DNA of 64,000 nucleotides from positions 11,075 through 75,074 of the forward strand of contig CAUHQV010000005.1 in assembly GCA_959608625.1 (NCBI GenBank). Direction: 5' to 3'. A program made the translations under genes and the position numbers. Shown here piece by piece: positions 51,903 to 61,055 of the stretch. Below the pieces are notes generated by a model. The model was not told the DNA's origin and made no database searches. It was given only the letters and a program-made list of their open reading frames with translations. The stretch is from an uncultured Flavobacteriales bacterium (GTDB taxonomy: Bacteria > Bacteroidota > Bacteroidia > Flavobacteriales > UBA1820). The first letter of the stretch is position 1. Every line of letters begins with the position of its first letter.

Positions 51903-53180
51903 ATGGTAAACTACAACAAAATAGACCTGAAAATGGATAGGGAACATCTGTGGCATCCCTATACCTCGACCCTCGACCCGCTGCCGGTATATCCGGTCGA
52001 TCGGTGCAAGGGGGTGTACATCCACCTGAAAACGGGAGAAAAACTGATCGACGGGATGAGTTCCTGGTGGGCGGTGATCCACGGGTACAACAATCCACGG
52101 CTGAACCGGGCGGTAAAAAAACAGCTGGCGCGCATGTCGCATGTGATGTTCGGCGGCCTGACCCATGCCCCGGCTGTCGGATTGGCCGAAAGGCTGCTCC
52201 GGGTGCTGCCCGAAGGATTGGACAAAATATTTTATTCGGATTCCGGATCGGTAGCGGTGGAAGTGGCCCTGAAAATAGCCCTCCAATACCAAAGCTCCCG
52301 GGGAAAAACGAAAAAGACCGCTTTTATGACCCCCCGTAACGGGTATCACGGCGATACCTGGCACGCGATGTCGGTGTGCGACCCGGATACGGGTATGCAC
52401 GGGATATTTAACGGCCGTTTGGTGGCACAGCATTTTGTGGACGCTTTTCCGGGCGGATACGACCGGCCGGTGGACAAGGAGGCCGTCGCCGCGCTCGAAC
52501 GGGAAATAAAAGAAAAAGCGCCCGGATTGGCGGCTTTTATCCTGGAACCCGTAGTGCAGGGCGCCGGGGGGATGCGTTTTTACAACCCGGAATACCTGGT
52601 GCATCTGGCGCGCATATGTAAAAAATACGACGTACTGCTGATATTCGACGAGATAGCCACCGGATTCGGCCGTACCGGGCGTTGGTGGGGCGGCCAGCAT
52701 GCCGGGGTAGTTCCGGACATCATGTGTATCGGGAAGGCCATAACGGGCGGGTATATGTCCTTTGCCGCGACGATCGCCACCACGCAAGTGGCCGATACGG
52801 TCTGCGCGGGCGAGGCGGGATGTTTTATGCACGGGCCTACGTTTATGGGCAACCCGATGGCCTGTGCGATCGCCTGTGAAAGTTTCGATATTCTCGAAGA
52901 GAAGGGATTTTCCCGGGTAAAAGAACTCGAAACGATCATGAAGCAGGAACTGCCCGCCGCGGAAAAACAGCCGGGCGTGAAAGAAGTGCGCGTGTTGGGG
53001 GCGATAGGGGTCATCGAAATGAAGGAGCCGGTGAATATGGCCTCCCTGCAGAAGAAATTCGTGGAAGGAGGCATCTGGGTGCGGCCTTTCGGACGTTTGG
53101 TATACATCATGCCCCAGTACGTGATTACCGACGCCCAGTTGCGAAAGTTGTGCCGCACGATGATCCAATGCGTTTCGTAA
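51903..53180 (+). CDS. bioA: Adenosylmethionine-8-amino-7-oxononanoate aminotransferase
   Basis: The 425-residue class III aminotransferase has HLWHPYTSTLDPLPVY near the start, DGMSSWWAVIHGYNNP, IFDEIATGFGRTG and the PLP-lysine segment CIGKAITGGYMSFAATIATT. It converts KAPA to DAPA with SAM as amino donor. It is four bases after bioB and one base before bioF. Confidence 0.97.
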   Translation: MVNYNKIDLKMDREHLWHPYTSTLDPLPVYPVDRCKGVYIHLKTGEKLIDGMSSWWAVIHGYNNPRLNRAVKKQLARMSHVMFGGLTHAPAVGLAERLLRVLPEGLDKIFYSDSGSVAVEVALKIALQYQSSRGKTKKTAFMTPRNGYHGDTWHAMSVCDPDTGMHGIFNGRLVAQHFVDAFPGGYDRPVDKEAVAALEREIKEKAPGLAAFILEPVVQGAGGMRFYNPEYLVHLARICKKYDVLLIFDEIATGFGRTGRWWGGQHAGVVPDIMCIGKAITGGYMSFAATIATTQVADTVCAGEAGCFMHGPTFMGNPMACAIACESFDILEEKGFSRVKELETIMKQELPAAEKQPGVKEVRVLGAIGVIEMKEPVNMASLQKKFVEGGIWVRPFGRLVYIMPQYVITDAQLRKLCRTMIQCVS

Positions 53181-53181
53181 G

Positions 53182-54342
53182 ATGAGCGAAGAATTCTACC
53201 ACGATATTACAGCGCGCCTTTCCCGCCTTCAGGCGGACGGAATGCTGCGCAGCCTGCGAGCCGGGGATTACGGCCTGCCCCGTATGTCCCGGCAGGGAAA
53301 GGAATACCTGAACCTGTCGGCGAACGACTATCTGGGTATTGCCAACGATCGGGAACTCATCGGTGAATTTCTCGGCCAGGCGGGGAATATGCGCTTCGGA
53401 TCGACCGGATCGCGGCTGATGACAGGAAATGCGGCCGCTTACCGGGACTTTGAAGAGGATCTGGAGCGGGTGTATGGCCGGGCGGCCTTGGTGTTCGGTT
53501 CCGGATACCACGCCAATACGGGTATCCTTCCGGCGCTGGCCGGAGCAGGCGACCTCATTCTGGCGGATAAGTTCGTCCATGCCAGCATCATCGATGGGAT
53601 TCTGGCCTCGAAAGCGGATTTTTTGCGCTTCCGGCATAATGATTATGAACATTTGGAGGGCATTCTGAAAAAAAATAGGGGGCATTACAAAAATGTCTGG
53701 ATCGTGTCGGAAAGCATTTTTTCGATGGACGGCGACCGTTCGGACGTCCGGCAGTTGGCTCATTTGAAGGGCAAGTACGACGCCTTGCTGTATATCGACG
53801 AGGCCCACAGTATAGGCACGGACGGCCCATGCGGCCTCGGAATGTGCCGGGCGGCCGGAGTGCTGGAACAAACGGATATGGCCGTTTTCCCGATGGGCAA
53901 GGGTATGGCCTCGCAGGGTGCGTTCGTGCTGTGCCGGGAGGAGGTGAAAGAGTATCTGGCCAACACCTCGCGGCCGTTTATATTTTCGACCGCTTTGCCG
54001 CCGGTATGCGTGCGGTGGAGCGCTTTCGTTTTCAACCGGATGCAGGCAATGGATTCGCGGCGGGAACGGCTGGCCAAAATGTCGTCACGACTTCGGGAAG
54101 AACTGGAAAAAAAAGGATTCAAAATATTGGGCGATAGTCATATAATTCCTGTGGTGTTCGGCGAAAATGCACCCGTACTGGCCGCAGCGGACAGCCTTCG
54201 GGAGCAGGGAATATGGGCGACGGCCATCCGCCATCCGACCGTACCCAAAGGGCAGGCGCGGATACGGCTTTCCCTCAGCGCCGCTTTTTCATCCGAAGAC
54301 ATCGGGCTGGTGGCGGGTACCTTTAAAAAATTGAAAATATGA
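53182..54342 (+). CDS. bioF: 8-amino-7-oxononanoate synthase
   Basis: The 386-residue PLP enzyme of the alpha-oxoamine synthase family contains LNLSANDYLGIANDRELIGE, RFGSTGSRLMTGN, LLYIDEAHSIGTDGPCGLG and the PLP lysine in FPMGKGMASQGAFV. It joins pimeloyl-ACP with alanine to make KAPA. Its stop overlaps the bioG start by four bases. Confidence 0.96.
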   Translation: MSEEFYHDITARLSRLQADGMLRSLRAGDYGLPRMSRQGKEYLNLSANDYLGIANDRELIGEFLGQAGNMRFGSTGSRLMTGNAAAYRDFEEDLERVYGRAALVFGSGYHANTGILPALAGAGDLILADKFVHASIIDGILASKADFLRFRHNDYEHLEGILKKNRGHYKNVWIVSESIFSMDGDRSDVRQLAHLKGKYDALLYIDEAHSIGTDGPCGLGMCRAAGVLEQTDMAVFPMGKGMASQGAFVLCREEVKEYLANTSRPFIFSTALPPVCVRWSAFVFNRMQAMDSRRERLAKMSSRLREELEKKGFKILGDSHIIPVVFGENAPVLAAADSLREQGIWATAIRHPTVPKGQARIRLSLSAAFSSEDIGLVAGTFKKLKI

Positions 54343-54998
54343 GACATCAGTGGCTTATAAAAAAGGGCAGTGACCGCCTGATCGTTTTTTTCAACGGTTG
54401 GGGGCAGGATGCCCGGGCGATAGCGCATTTGTCCGCCGATGTCGACGTATTGATGCTGTATGCGTACCACGACGGGGAGGATTTTGATTTTTCCTCTTTG
54501 CAAAAATATGGGCACATAGATGTGGCAGCCTGGTCGATGGGGGTGTGGTATGCTTCCCTGTTGGATTGGAAAAAACTGAACGTCCGCCGGACCGTGGCCC
54601 TTTGCGGGACGATGCCGGCGATAGACGATACTTTGGGAATCCCTGTGGCTGTCTTTGAGGCCACCCTTTCCGGCTTGACGCCCCGAAGCCTCGAAAAATT
54701 CGTACTGCGGATGGCGGGCGGAGTGGCGGATTACCGGGAAGGCCCTTTGTCTAAAGCGGGATCCCGCAGTTTCGAGGATATCCGGGATGAACTGGCCTGG
54801 TGGAAAGATCATTTCCGTATGCCTGTCTCCGGAGAAGTTGTCTGGCAAAAGGCTCTTGTAGGATTGCGGGACGGAATATTCCCGCCGGAGAACCAACTGA
54901 GGGCTTGGGAGCGGGCAGGGGTGGATACGGTGGAAAAGGAACTGCCGCACTATTCATTTACAGGGATGAGATCATGGGACGAAGTGTTTGAATTTTAA
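54339..54998 (+). CDS. bioG: BioG-type pimeloyl-ACP methyl ester esterase (DUF452)
   Basis: The 219-residue alpha/beta-hydrolase-like protein carries LIVFFNGWGQDARAIAHL near the start and the nucleophile elbow AAWSMGVW (a G-x-S-x-G variant with Trp before Ser). It replaces BioH and releases pimeloyl-ACP from its methyl ester after chain elongation. Its place between bioF and bioC supports the call. Confidence 0.92.
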   Translation: MRHQWLIKKGSDRLIVFFNGWGQDARAIAHLSADVDVLMLYAYHDGEDFDFSSLQKYGHIDVAAWSMGVWYASLLDWKKLNVRRTVALCGTMPAIDDTLGIPVAVFEATLSGLTPRSLEKFVLRMAGGVADYREGPLSKAGSRSFEDIRDELAWWKDHFRMPVSGEVVWQKALVGLRDGIFPPENQLRAWERAGVDTVEKELPHYSFTGMRSWDEVFEF

Positions 54999-55008
54999 AA
55001 CACAAGAG

Positions 55009-55761
55009 ATGCCGGAACAAACGGAATTGATAAAACGCTCTTTTACCCGGGCTGCCGACACCTACGAGGCGAATGCCCGGATACAGGACTATGCCGCCGG
55101 ACAATTGGCGGAAATCTTCCGCAAAGCTGCGAACGGCCGGGAACCGGAACGGATACTGGAGATCGGGGCCGGGTCGGGGCTGCTTACCCGGCGGTTGCGT
55201 GGGTATTTCCCGCAGGCGGTCTATACGGCCAACGATATTACCGATTCTTTTGGCCGGGAGTATGCCCGTTTGGGATGCCGACCCTTTATCGGAGATGCGG
55301 AAGCGGCAGTATTCCCGGCGCAGCAGGACGCTGTAGTATCGTCCAGTTGTTTCCAGTGGATAAAGGATATGCCCCGATTTTTACAAAAATTAGCAGATAG
55401 CCTCATCTCGGACGGGATACTGTGTTTTTCTACGTTCGGCCCGGACAATTTTTCGCAGGTCAAATCTCTGACGGGATGCGGGCTGGATTATATTCCGGTG
55501 GCAGAGTTCAAAAGGATGTTGGAAAGTGCCGGGTTCCGCGTACAGACATGCCGGGAGGAAGAGGATACGCTGTATTTCGAAACGGTCCGGGAGATGCTCC
55601 GTTATTTTTCGGCTACGGGGGTGAACGGGATCCGTAAAACGCTGTGGACTCCGGGCCGGCTGGAAGACTTCGAGCGGCGGTACCGAACGGAATTTTCCGT
55701 CGAAGAGGGCTTACCCCTTACGGTGGATTACCTGTGGATCCGGGCGGAGAAAATCCGCTGA
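55009..55761 (+). CDS. bioC: Malonyl-ACP O-methyltransferase
   Basis: The 250-residue methyltransferase starts at the ATG at 55009, 10 bp after bioG (the frame is open from a TTG at 54988). It has KRSFTRAADTYEANARIQDY, the SAM motif ILEIGAGSGLLTRRL, SSSCFQWIKDMPRFL, and CFSTFGPDNFSQVKSLTG. It methylates malonyl-ACP to disguise it for fatty-acid-type elongation toward pimelate. bioD is not next to it. Confidence 0.95.
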   Translation: MPEQTELIKRSFTRAADTYEANARIQDYAAGQLAEIFRKAANGREPERILEIGAGSGLLTRRLRGYFPQAVYTANDITDSFGREYARLGCRPFIGDAEAAVFPAQQDAVVSSSCFQWIKDMPRFLQKLADSLISDGILCFSTFGPDNFSQVKSLTGCGLDYIPVAEFKRMLESAGFRVQTCREEEDTLYFETVREMLRYFSATGVNGIRKTLWTPGRLEDFERRYRTEFSVEEGLPLTVDYLWIRAEKIR

Positions 55762-55791
55762 AAAAGCCGTATATTTGCTCTCCCGGAAAAA

Positions 55792-56433
55792 ATGACAGAG
55801 CAGCAGTTAACTATCCTTCGCAAGTATTTTCCCGCTCCGGCCGTGCAGGCGGTGGCGGACTGGATCCCGCGGCACGGTGTTTTCCTTTCCGTGACGCGCC
55901 GCCGTACGACCAAACACGGCGATTTTACCCTGTCGCCCGTCCGGGGGATGAACCGGATCACGGTCAACGGCTCGCTCAATCCGTATGCATTCCTGTTGAC
56001 GTTCGTGCACGAACTGGCGCATCTGGTCGTGCTGAAAAAGCACGGCACGCGCGTACAGCCGCACGGGAAGCAATGGAAGGACGAGTTCCGTTCCCTGATG
56101 TTGATGCTCGACTTGCGGACTATCTATCCCCATGATATCCTGGTGCCGCTGGCCGATTACCTGAAAGACCCGAAAGCATCTTCCGACCGGCATACGGCGC
56201 TTGCCCTGGCCCTGAAAAAATACGATGCGCCGGGGGAAAGGGACGGTGAAAGCGCGGATGACCCGATGATCTGCGAATTGGCCCCGGGCACCCGTTTTTT
56301 ATTCCGGGAAAAGCGCGAATTCGTGTTGGGAGAAAAGCGCAGAAGGCTGTATCTTTGCACCGACGTTTCTTCGGGGAGGCAGTACCTGTTCCAGCCCCAC
56401 GTAAGAGTGAAAATAAAGGACGACGATGAATAA
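55792..56433 (+). CDS. SprT-like zinc metalloprotease domain protein
   Basis: The 213-residue protein contains TFVHELAHLVVLKKHG (HExxH-type metal site, His73, Glu74, His77) and HGKQWKDEFRSLM, as in the SprT/Spartan family. It lacks a signal peptide. Substrates in bacteria are unknown; Spartan cleaves DNA-protein crosslinks. The C-terminal part (RFLFREKREFVLGEKRRRLY) is a small beta domain. Its end overlaps manC by eight bases. Confidence 0.88.
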   Translation: MTEQQLTILRKYFPAPAVQAVADWIPRHGVFLSVTRRRTTKHGDFTLSPVRGMNRITVNGSLNPYAFLLTFVHELAHLVVLKKHGTRVQPHGKQWKDEFRSLMLMLDLRTIYPHDILVPLADYLKDPKASSDRHTALALALKKYDAPGERDGESADDPMICELAPGTRFLFREKREFVLGEKRRRLYLCTDVSSGRQYLFQPHVRVKIKDDDE

Positions 56434-57514
56434 TAAGAACTATTATGCGGTCATTATGGCCGGCGGGGTCGGTAGCCGTTTCTATCCGATGAGTACGCGT
56501 ACGCGGCCCAAACAGTTCCTCGATATACTGGCTGTGGGGGAGACACTGATCCAGCAAACGTACCGCCGCCTGGCCGAGATCGTGCCGGCGGAAAATATTT
56601 ATGTGGTGACCAACGTGATCTACCATGATACGGTATTGGAGCAGTTGCCAGGTATGTCCGAAGATCAGGTGCTCTGCGAGCCGCTGATGCGCAATACGGC
56701 CCCTTGCATTGCTTATGCCTCGTACAAGATCCGCAGCCGCAACCCGGATGCCCGGATGGTGGTGGCCCCTTCGGACCATTACATCACCAACGACAAAGCC
56801 TTTTTGCACGACGTACATATGCTGCTGGAAAAATCCGCCGCGAACGACCGATTGTATACGATGGGTATCCGCCCGACACGCCCCGATACGGGATACGGTT
56901 ATATCCAGTATGTGGCCGATGAGGACACGGCATCCCCGGACGGGATATTCCGGGTGAAGACTTTTACCGAAAAGCCGAACCTGGAGATAGCCAAGGCTTT
57001 TTTGGAGAGCGGGGATTTTCTGTGGAACTCCGGTATTTTCGTATGGCCGGTGTCGGCGATCGTCCGGGCGTTCGAACAGTTCCTGCCGGAAATGCACATC
57101 GCTTTCAACGATATGAACGACGCGTACTATACCGAACTGGAGCCCGTACGGCTCAGCGAGATCTATGCGGCCTGCCAGAAGGAGTCGATCGACTTCGGGG
57201 TGATGGAGAAAGCATCCAATGTCTATGTCCTGCCGGCTACTTTCGGGTGGAGCGACTTGGGAACCTGGCGTTCGCTGTACGATAAATTATCCCGGGATGA
57301 AAACGAGAACGCTGTGGTACAGGGGAATATCCATACTTACGATTCTTCGGGGAATATCCTCTGCTCGGACGGTATGATGCTGGTTAAAGGCCTGAAGGAT
57401 TTTATCGTGGCTTCGGTAGACGGGGTGGTGGTGATCTGTCCGAAGGACGACGAGCAGTCGATCAAGCAGATGATCACGGACGTAAAGGCAGGCGGTGTCA
57501 AGCTGAATATATAA
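56426..57514 (+). CDS. manC: Mannose-1-phosphate guanylyltransferase (ManC-type)
   Basis: The 362-residue protein has the pyrophosphorylase signature MAGGVGSRFYPMSTRTRPKQ, VVAPSDHYITND and VKTFTEKPNLEIAKAFLESG. It is the short single-domain form without the C-terminal phosphomannose isomerase. It makes GDP-mannose for cell-surface glycans. The overlap with the SprT-like gene indicates coupling. No other capsule gene is near. Confidence 0.93.
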   Translation: MNNKNYYAVIMAGGVGSRFYPMSTRTRPKQFLDILAVGETLIQQTYRRLAEIVPAENIYVVTNVIYHDTVLEQLPGMSEDQVLCEPLMRNTAPCIAYASYKIRSRNPDARMVVAPSDHYITNDKAFLHDVHMLLEKSAANDRLYTMGIRPTRPDTGYGYIQYVADEDTASPDGIFRVKTFTEKPNLEIAKAFLESGDFLWNSGIFVWPVSAIVRAFEQFLPEMHIAFNDMNDAYYTELEPVRLSEIYAACQKESIDFGVMEKASNVYVLPATFGWSDLGTWRSLYDKLSRDENENAVVQGNIHTYDSSGNILCSDGMMLVKGLKDFIVASVDGVVVICPKDDEQSIKQMITDVKAGGVKLNI

Positions 57515-57532
57515 GCGGCGATTTTCGGTTAT

Positions 57533-57565
57533 AAAAAATATCCGGCGTTAGCCGGATGTTTTTTT
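57533..57565. terminator. Terminator between manC and the NrnA-like gene
   Basis: Stem ATCCGGC / GCCGGAT with a GTTA loop, preceded by an A run and followed by seven T, so it can serve both convergent genes. Confidence 0.85.
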
Positions 57566-57578
57566 GTATGGTACGAAT

Positions 57579-58616
57579 TTATTCTGCGCTGGATTTGAGG
57601 ATGCCCTCCCGGTAATACCGGATCGCTTCCTCGAAGGTTTGAACCGCACGGTTCACGTCGGTGTAAGGCAACTGTCCCCCGGCGGCATTTATGTGGCCGC
57701 CGCCGAAGAAGTATTTACGGGCCATATCGTTGACCGAAAAATCACCTTTGGAACGCAGGGAAACCTTGATAATGCCTTCGCCCCGGTTCTCCACGAATAT
57801 GCACGATACGTTGATCCCTTTTACGGACAGCCCGTAATTGACAAAACCTTCAGTGTCCCCTTTACGGAAGCCGGCTTTGTCCAGTTCGTCCTGGGTGAGG
57901 GTCATACATACCGCCCCGCAATCGGTGTAGAAATGCAGGTTGGACAGGGCATTGCCCAAAAGGATCAACCGGGAAGGAGCGAAACTCAGGTAGATATGTT
58001 TGTAGACGTCGTAGTTGTCTACCCCCTTGTCCAATAAAGCCGCTACCACACGGTGTGTGCCGGCCGATGTCTTGGGAAAGGCGAACTGGCCGGAATCCGT
58101 CAGGATGCCCGTATAGAGGCAGACGGCGGCGTCTTTGTTCAAATAGGGCAATAGCCCGGTATTTTCTGCGAAATGATACACCATTTCCGAGGTGGCGATC
58201 ATGTTCGTATCTGAATCTGTATAGCTGGCCCGTACGATAGGATCTATGTGGTGGTCTATCAGGATGATGGTAGCCGGGCTTTTGGAAACCTCGTCGCCCA
58301 AGGCTTCGATGCGGGATATGTCGTTGAAATCCAGACAAAAAATAATGTCCGCTTCGGCGATGGCTTTGGCGCTTTTGCTCCGTGCCCACTCGAACCGCCA
58401 GACCGATTTGTCGCCGGGCAGCCATTTGAGGAATCCGGGGTAGTCGTTGGGGGTGATTACCCGGCAGGTATGGCCGGCATTTCCCAGGATATGGCAAAGC
58501 CCCAGGGAAGACCCTACGGCGTCCCCGTCGGGATTTTTATGAGTGACGATAACGATCTTCTTCTTCCCGCCGGAAAGCAGCGCGGATATTTCCTGGTAGT
58601 CCCTTGTGTGCATCAT
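57579..58616 (-). CDS. DHH/DHHA1 family phosphoesterase, NrnA-like
   Basis: The 345-residue cytoplasmic protein carries the DHH motifs IVTHKNPDGDAVGSSLGL, FCLDFND and LIDHHIDP, and a C-terminal DHHA1 segment with GGGHINAAGG. NrnA proteins degrade nano-RNA and hydrolyse pAp (3'-phosphoadenosine 5'-phosphate). It is convergent with manC and has its own start near 58616. Confidence 0.92.
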   Translation of the reverse strand: MMHTRDYQEISALLSGGKKKIVIVTHKNPDGDAVGSSLGLCHILGNAGHTCRVITPNDYPGFLKWLPGDKSVWRFEWARSKSAKAIAEADIIFCLDFNDISRIEALGDEVSKSPATIILIDHHIDPIVRASYTDSDTNMIATSEMVYHFAENTGLLPYLNKDAAVCLYTGILTDSGQFAFPKTSAGTHRVVAALLDKGVDNYDVYKHIYLSFAPSRLILLGNALSNLHFYTDCGAVCMTLTQDELDKAGFRKGDTEGFVNYGLSVKGINVSCIFVENRGEGIIKVSLRSKGDFSVNDMARKYFFGGGHINAAGGQLPYTDVNRAVQTFEEAIRYYREGILKSSAE

Positions 58617-58673
58617 AAAATCAAAGATACGAATTTACCCCGAGAGCATTATCGGACAGCCCGGTTTTTTCCG

Positions 58674-58702
58674 AAAAAAGCCGCTCCCGGTATGGAAGCG
58701 GC
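58674..58702 (-). terminator. Terminator of the first LruC-domain gene
   Basis: Stem GCCGCT / AGCGGC with an 11-nt loop; the minus strand continues as TTTTTTC. It lies 37 bp downstream of the stop. Confidence 0.65.
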
Positions 58703-58738
58703 CTGTTTTATAAAAGGAAGTTTACAGATAGGAGAAGG

Positions 58739-60811
58739 TTATTTGTTTTTGGGATTCAGGTACCATTCTTTGTTCTTTTCTCCCTTGCTATTCACCCAGC
58801 CGGCGAACTGCGGGTAAAAATTATCGATCTTGACCCTTTCGTCCGGGATACGGTAATCGGTAATAGGAAGATCGATCGCAAATGGGTGGAGGTCGGAAGT
58901 CACGTAATAGTACGGCCCGGTAGGGTTTCCAGCCTTATCCACCGAACTCTTGTCATCGTTGCGTCCGAAAGGATACGGGTCGGCCAAGGACGTAGGTGCG
59001 TAGTTCGTCAGATGTATCTCCTTGCGGACAGCTCCCGGCACAAATCCCTTGTCGGTCACGCAGATGAAGGGGTTGTACAGGGATTTGCGGGTTGCATCGC
59101 TTAGACTTTGGCCGCCTTTCAATTCGAGGTTTACTGTAATGGCTCCTTTCGCCACTGCCTGGCCGATGTCGTCGAAAAGCATGAATACGGGTTTATCCTG
59201 GTTGAGTTCCATACCATTGGCAGTCTGCGCCGAAGACGAACCGTTCTCTATTTTCACGCTTTGGAAAGCCGCAGCAGGGATATCGAGTTGATAACCGAAA
59301 GCGCTTTTGAGTTTACCGCCGGCATGCACCGGGGTGAAAACATCCCGGATGGCGACGATCTTGTTATCCTTATCCGTAGTAAAAGTCGTACTGTATTTCA
59401 CCACGACATCGTTCATATCGTAGTCGCCCTGGCTGGGCCACAGATCTTCGAATGCCAGCGTACCTTCGATCGGGTCGCCCGTTACGTCGGGATATTGCTC
59501 ATCGTCCGGGTCGGTGGTAGGCCGATCGGGATCGTAAATGGCATCCTGCGGATCGGCGTCTATATAGAACAGTACGTCTTTATAATCGTTATCGCCCCCA
59601 TCCTCGAAACCAAGGACCGTTTTACCGCTCACTTTGTCGTAAAGGCTGACCATATACCGGGCACTCCCTTCGTTAAACTCGTTGTTCGAATAGCGGATCG
59701 GATGCTTGATACCGGTCGTATTGAGTTTTCCGGTGTAAGTGCTCTCCGAGATCTCATAAGCATCGGGCAGCATGAACCAACCGACGGTCGTGCCTTTTGG
59801 GAATACATCGGTGGCGTGGCCGTTTTTGAAATACTTCAATGGCAACTGTTCGCTATGCCACAGGGGCGCCGTCCAGTCGTCGGTCGGCGAAGTGAAATCC
59901 TCTTCGCCGCTGAAATTGGTCGTAAAGGAAGAACAGTTGGGAAACGCTACGTATTTCGGTAACGCATCGAACTCGGCCCGGGTCTTGGGCGGGTTCTGCG
60001 TGTCGTAGTAGTAATACCCTATTGCATTGCGCCAGGCAGCCAGCTCGGCAGCGAATACCAGCGTCAGGCGCGCATCCTTGGTCACATTGAGATTGACCAC
60101 CTGGGTCGGTTTGGCATATTTCGAATTGTCTGCCCCCGGCATCAACACATTTTGGATACGGTTCATCAACCCGGCCGGGACGCTTGCGAAATCCGGGATA
60201 ATGTTTTGATAGGGAGCATCTCCATACACCGTACCGAGGATGTAAAGTGGCGTTCCTGTCCAGGTCCATTCGCCGAGTTTTTGGATATTATACGGATTTT
60301 CCGTAGAATTGGCGCGGGCCATCACCGCCTGGGCCGTGCCGGACTTACCGGACTGTTGGGCGCTAATTTTTTTGTAAAATTCCAACAGATTGAACGAAAT
60401 ACCATCCTGGCCTATGTCCACTCTGATGCATGTGGGGAGTCCATAAGCCTCGCTGTACAAATACACTTTTTGGACGGACGTAGGCAGGTTGACTACGCCG
60501 GAATATTTGGAATCTTTATCCGTATAGGCCTTGAGCAGGGCTTTAGCACTCTCTTTTTTCGCCGCCATACCATCGGTTATGGTTAGCGGATTCTCGGCAT
60601 ACACTTCAAACAAGGCTTTGTTACCCTTCTGTGAATAGTCTACATCCAGTTTTACATCGGCTGTAGTGGCGTAGTCGAATTTGTTTCCACCGGATTGGTT
60701 GCCGTCCGGATCGTCCCCGGATGGGCCGGTTTGTTGTTTGGCACACCCGGCCAACAGTACTGCGCAGGTCAGGATACCGCACAGTATCAGGCTTTTTTTC
60801 AGTGTTTTCAT
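58739..60811 (-). CDS. LruC/DUF4842 domain lipoprotein (copy 1)
   Basis: The 690-residue protein starts at the ATG at 60811 with a lipoprotein signal (SLILCGILTCAVLLAGCAKQ). The middle has a DUF4114-like segment (GKTVLGFEDGGDNDYKDVLF) and the second half the LruC/DUF4842 region (GTLAFEDLWPSQGDYDMNDV, VVKYSTTFTTDKDNK). Both carry Asp-rich loops that may bind Ca2+. It is a surface-type protein of unknown role. The open frame to 60901 is excluded by the promoter at 60838. Confidence 0.85.
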   Translation of the reverse strand: MKTLKKSLILCGILTCAVLLAGCAKQQTGPSGDDPDGNQSGGNKFDYATTADVKLDVDYSQKGNKALFEVYAENPLTITDGMAAKKESAKALLKAYTDKDSKYSGVVNLPTSVQKVYLYSEAYGLPTCIRVDIGQDGISFNLLEFYKKISAQQSGKSGTAQAVMARANSTENPYNIQKLGEWTWTGTPLYILGTVYGDAPYQNIIPDFASVPAGLMNRIQNVLMPGADNSKYAKPTQVVNLNVTKDARLTLVFAAELAAWRNAIGYYYYDTQNPPKTRAEFDALPKYVAFPNCSSFTTNFSGEEDFTSPTDDWTAPLWHSEQLPLKYFKNGHATDVFPKGTTVGWFMLPDAYEISESTYTGKLNTTGIKHPIRYSNNEFNEGSARYMVSLYDKVSGKTVLGFEDGGDNDYKDVLFYIDADPQDAIYDPDRPTTDPDDEQYPDVTGDPIEGTLAFEDLWPSQGDYDMNDVVVKYSTTFTTDKDNKIVAIRDVFTPVHAGGKLKSAFGYQLDIPAAAFQSVKIENGSSSAQTANGMELNQDKPVFMLFDDIGQAVAKGAITVNLELKGGQSLSDATRKSLYNPFICVTDKGFVPGAVRKEIHLTNYAPTSLADPYPFGRNDDKSSVDKAGNPTGPYYYVTSDLHPFAIDLPITDYRIPDERVKIDNFYPQFAGWVNSKGEKNKEWYLNPKNK

Positions 60812-60837
60812 GCAAGTATAACTTGTTGATTTTACCG

Positions 60838-60874
60838 CAAAGGTAGGGGATGCCCGATTAAAACGTACGTTAAA
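60838..60874 (-). promoter_or_regulatory. Promoter of LruC copy 1 with overlapping palindrome
   Basis: TACCTTTG (60845-60838, minus strand) fits the -7 box. The palindrome AACGTACGTT (60862-60871) sits where the -33 element should be, about 17-26 bp upstream of the -7 box. A repressor bound there would block RNA polymerase; that is inference. Confidence 0.6.
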
Positions 60875-60957
60875 GCCGGCGCCCATATTATAGATAATCA
60901 AATAGATATGTGCTTAAAAAACAGAGGATAATTATTTTAAAAAAATATTTGTAAAAA

Positions 60958-60967
60958 AACGTACGTT
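60958..60967. promoter_or_regulatory. Second AACGTACGTT palindrome
   Basis: An exact copy of the 10-bp palindrome, with the same TAAA after it (the 14-bp AAACGTACGTTAAA appears in both places), 96 bp further upstream of the LruC gene. Confidence 0.55.
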
Positions 60968-60992
60968 AAAAACAATGGATATGGGTGGTGCG

Positions 60993-61025
60993 AAAAAAGC
61001 CGCTCCTAAAATGGAGCGGCTTTTT
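60993..61025 (-). terminator. Terminator of LruC copy 2
   Basis: Stem AAAAAGCCGCTCC / GGAGCGGCTTTTT with a TAAAAT loop, 30 bp beyond the copy 2 stop on the minus strand; the T run follows on that strand. Confidence 0.9.
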
Positions 61026-61055
61026 CACGCGTATGGCTTTCTACGAACCGGAACG

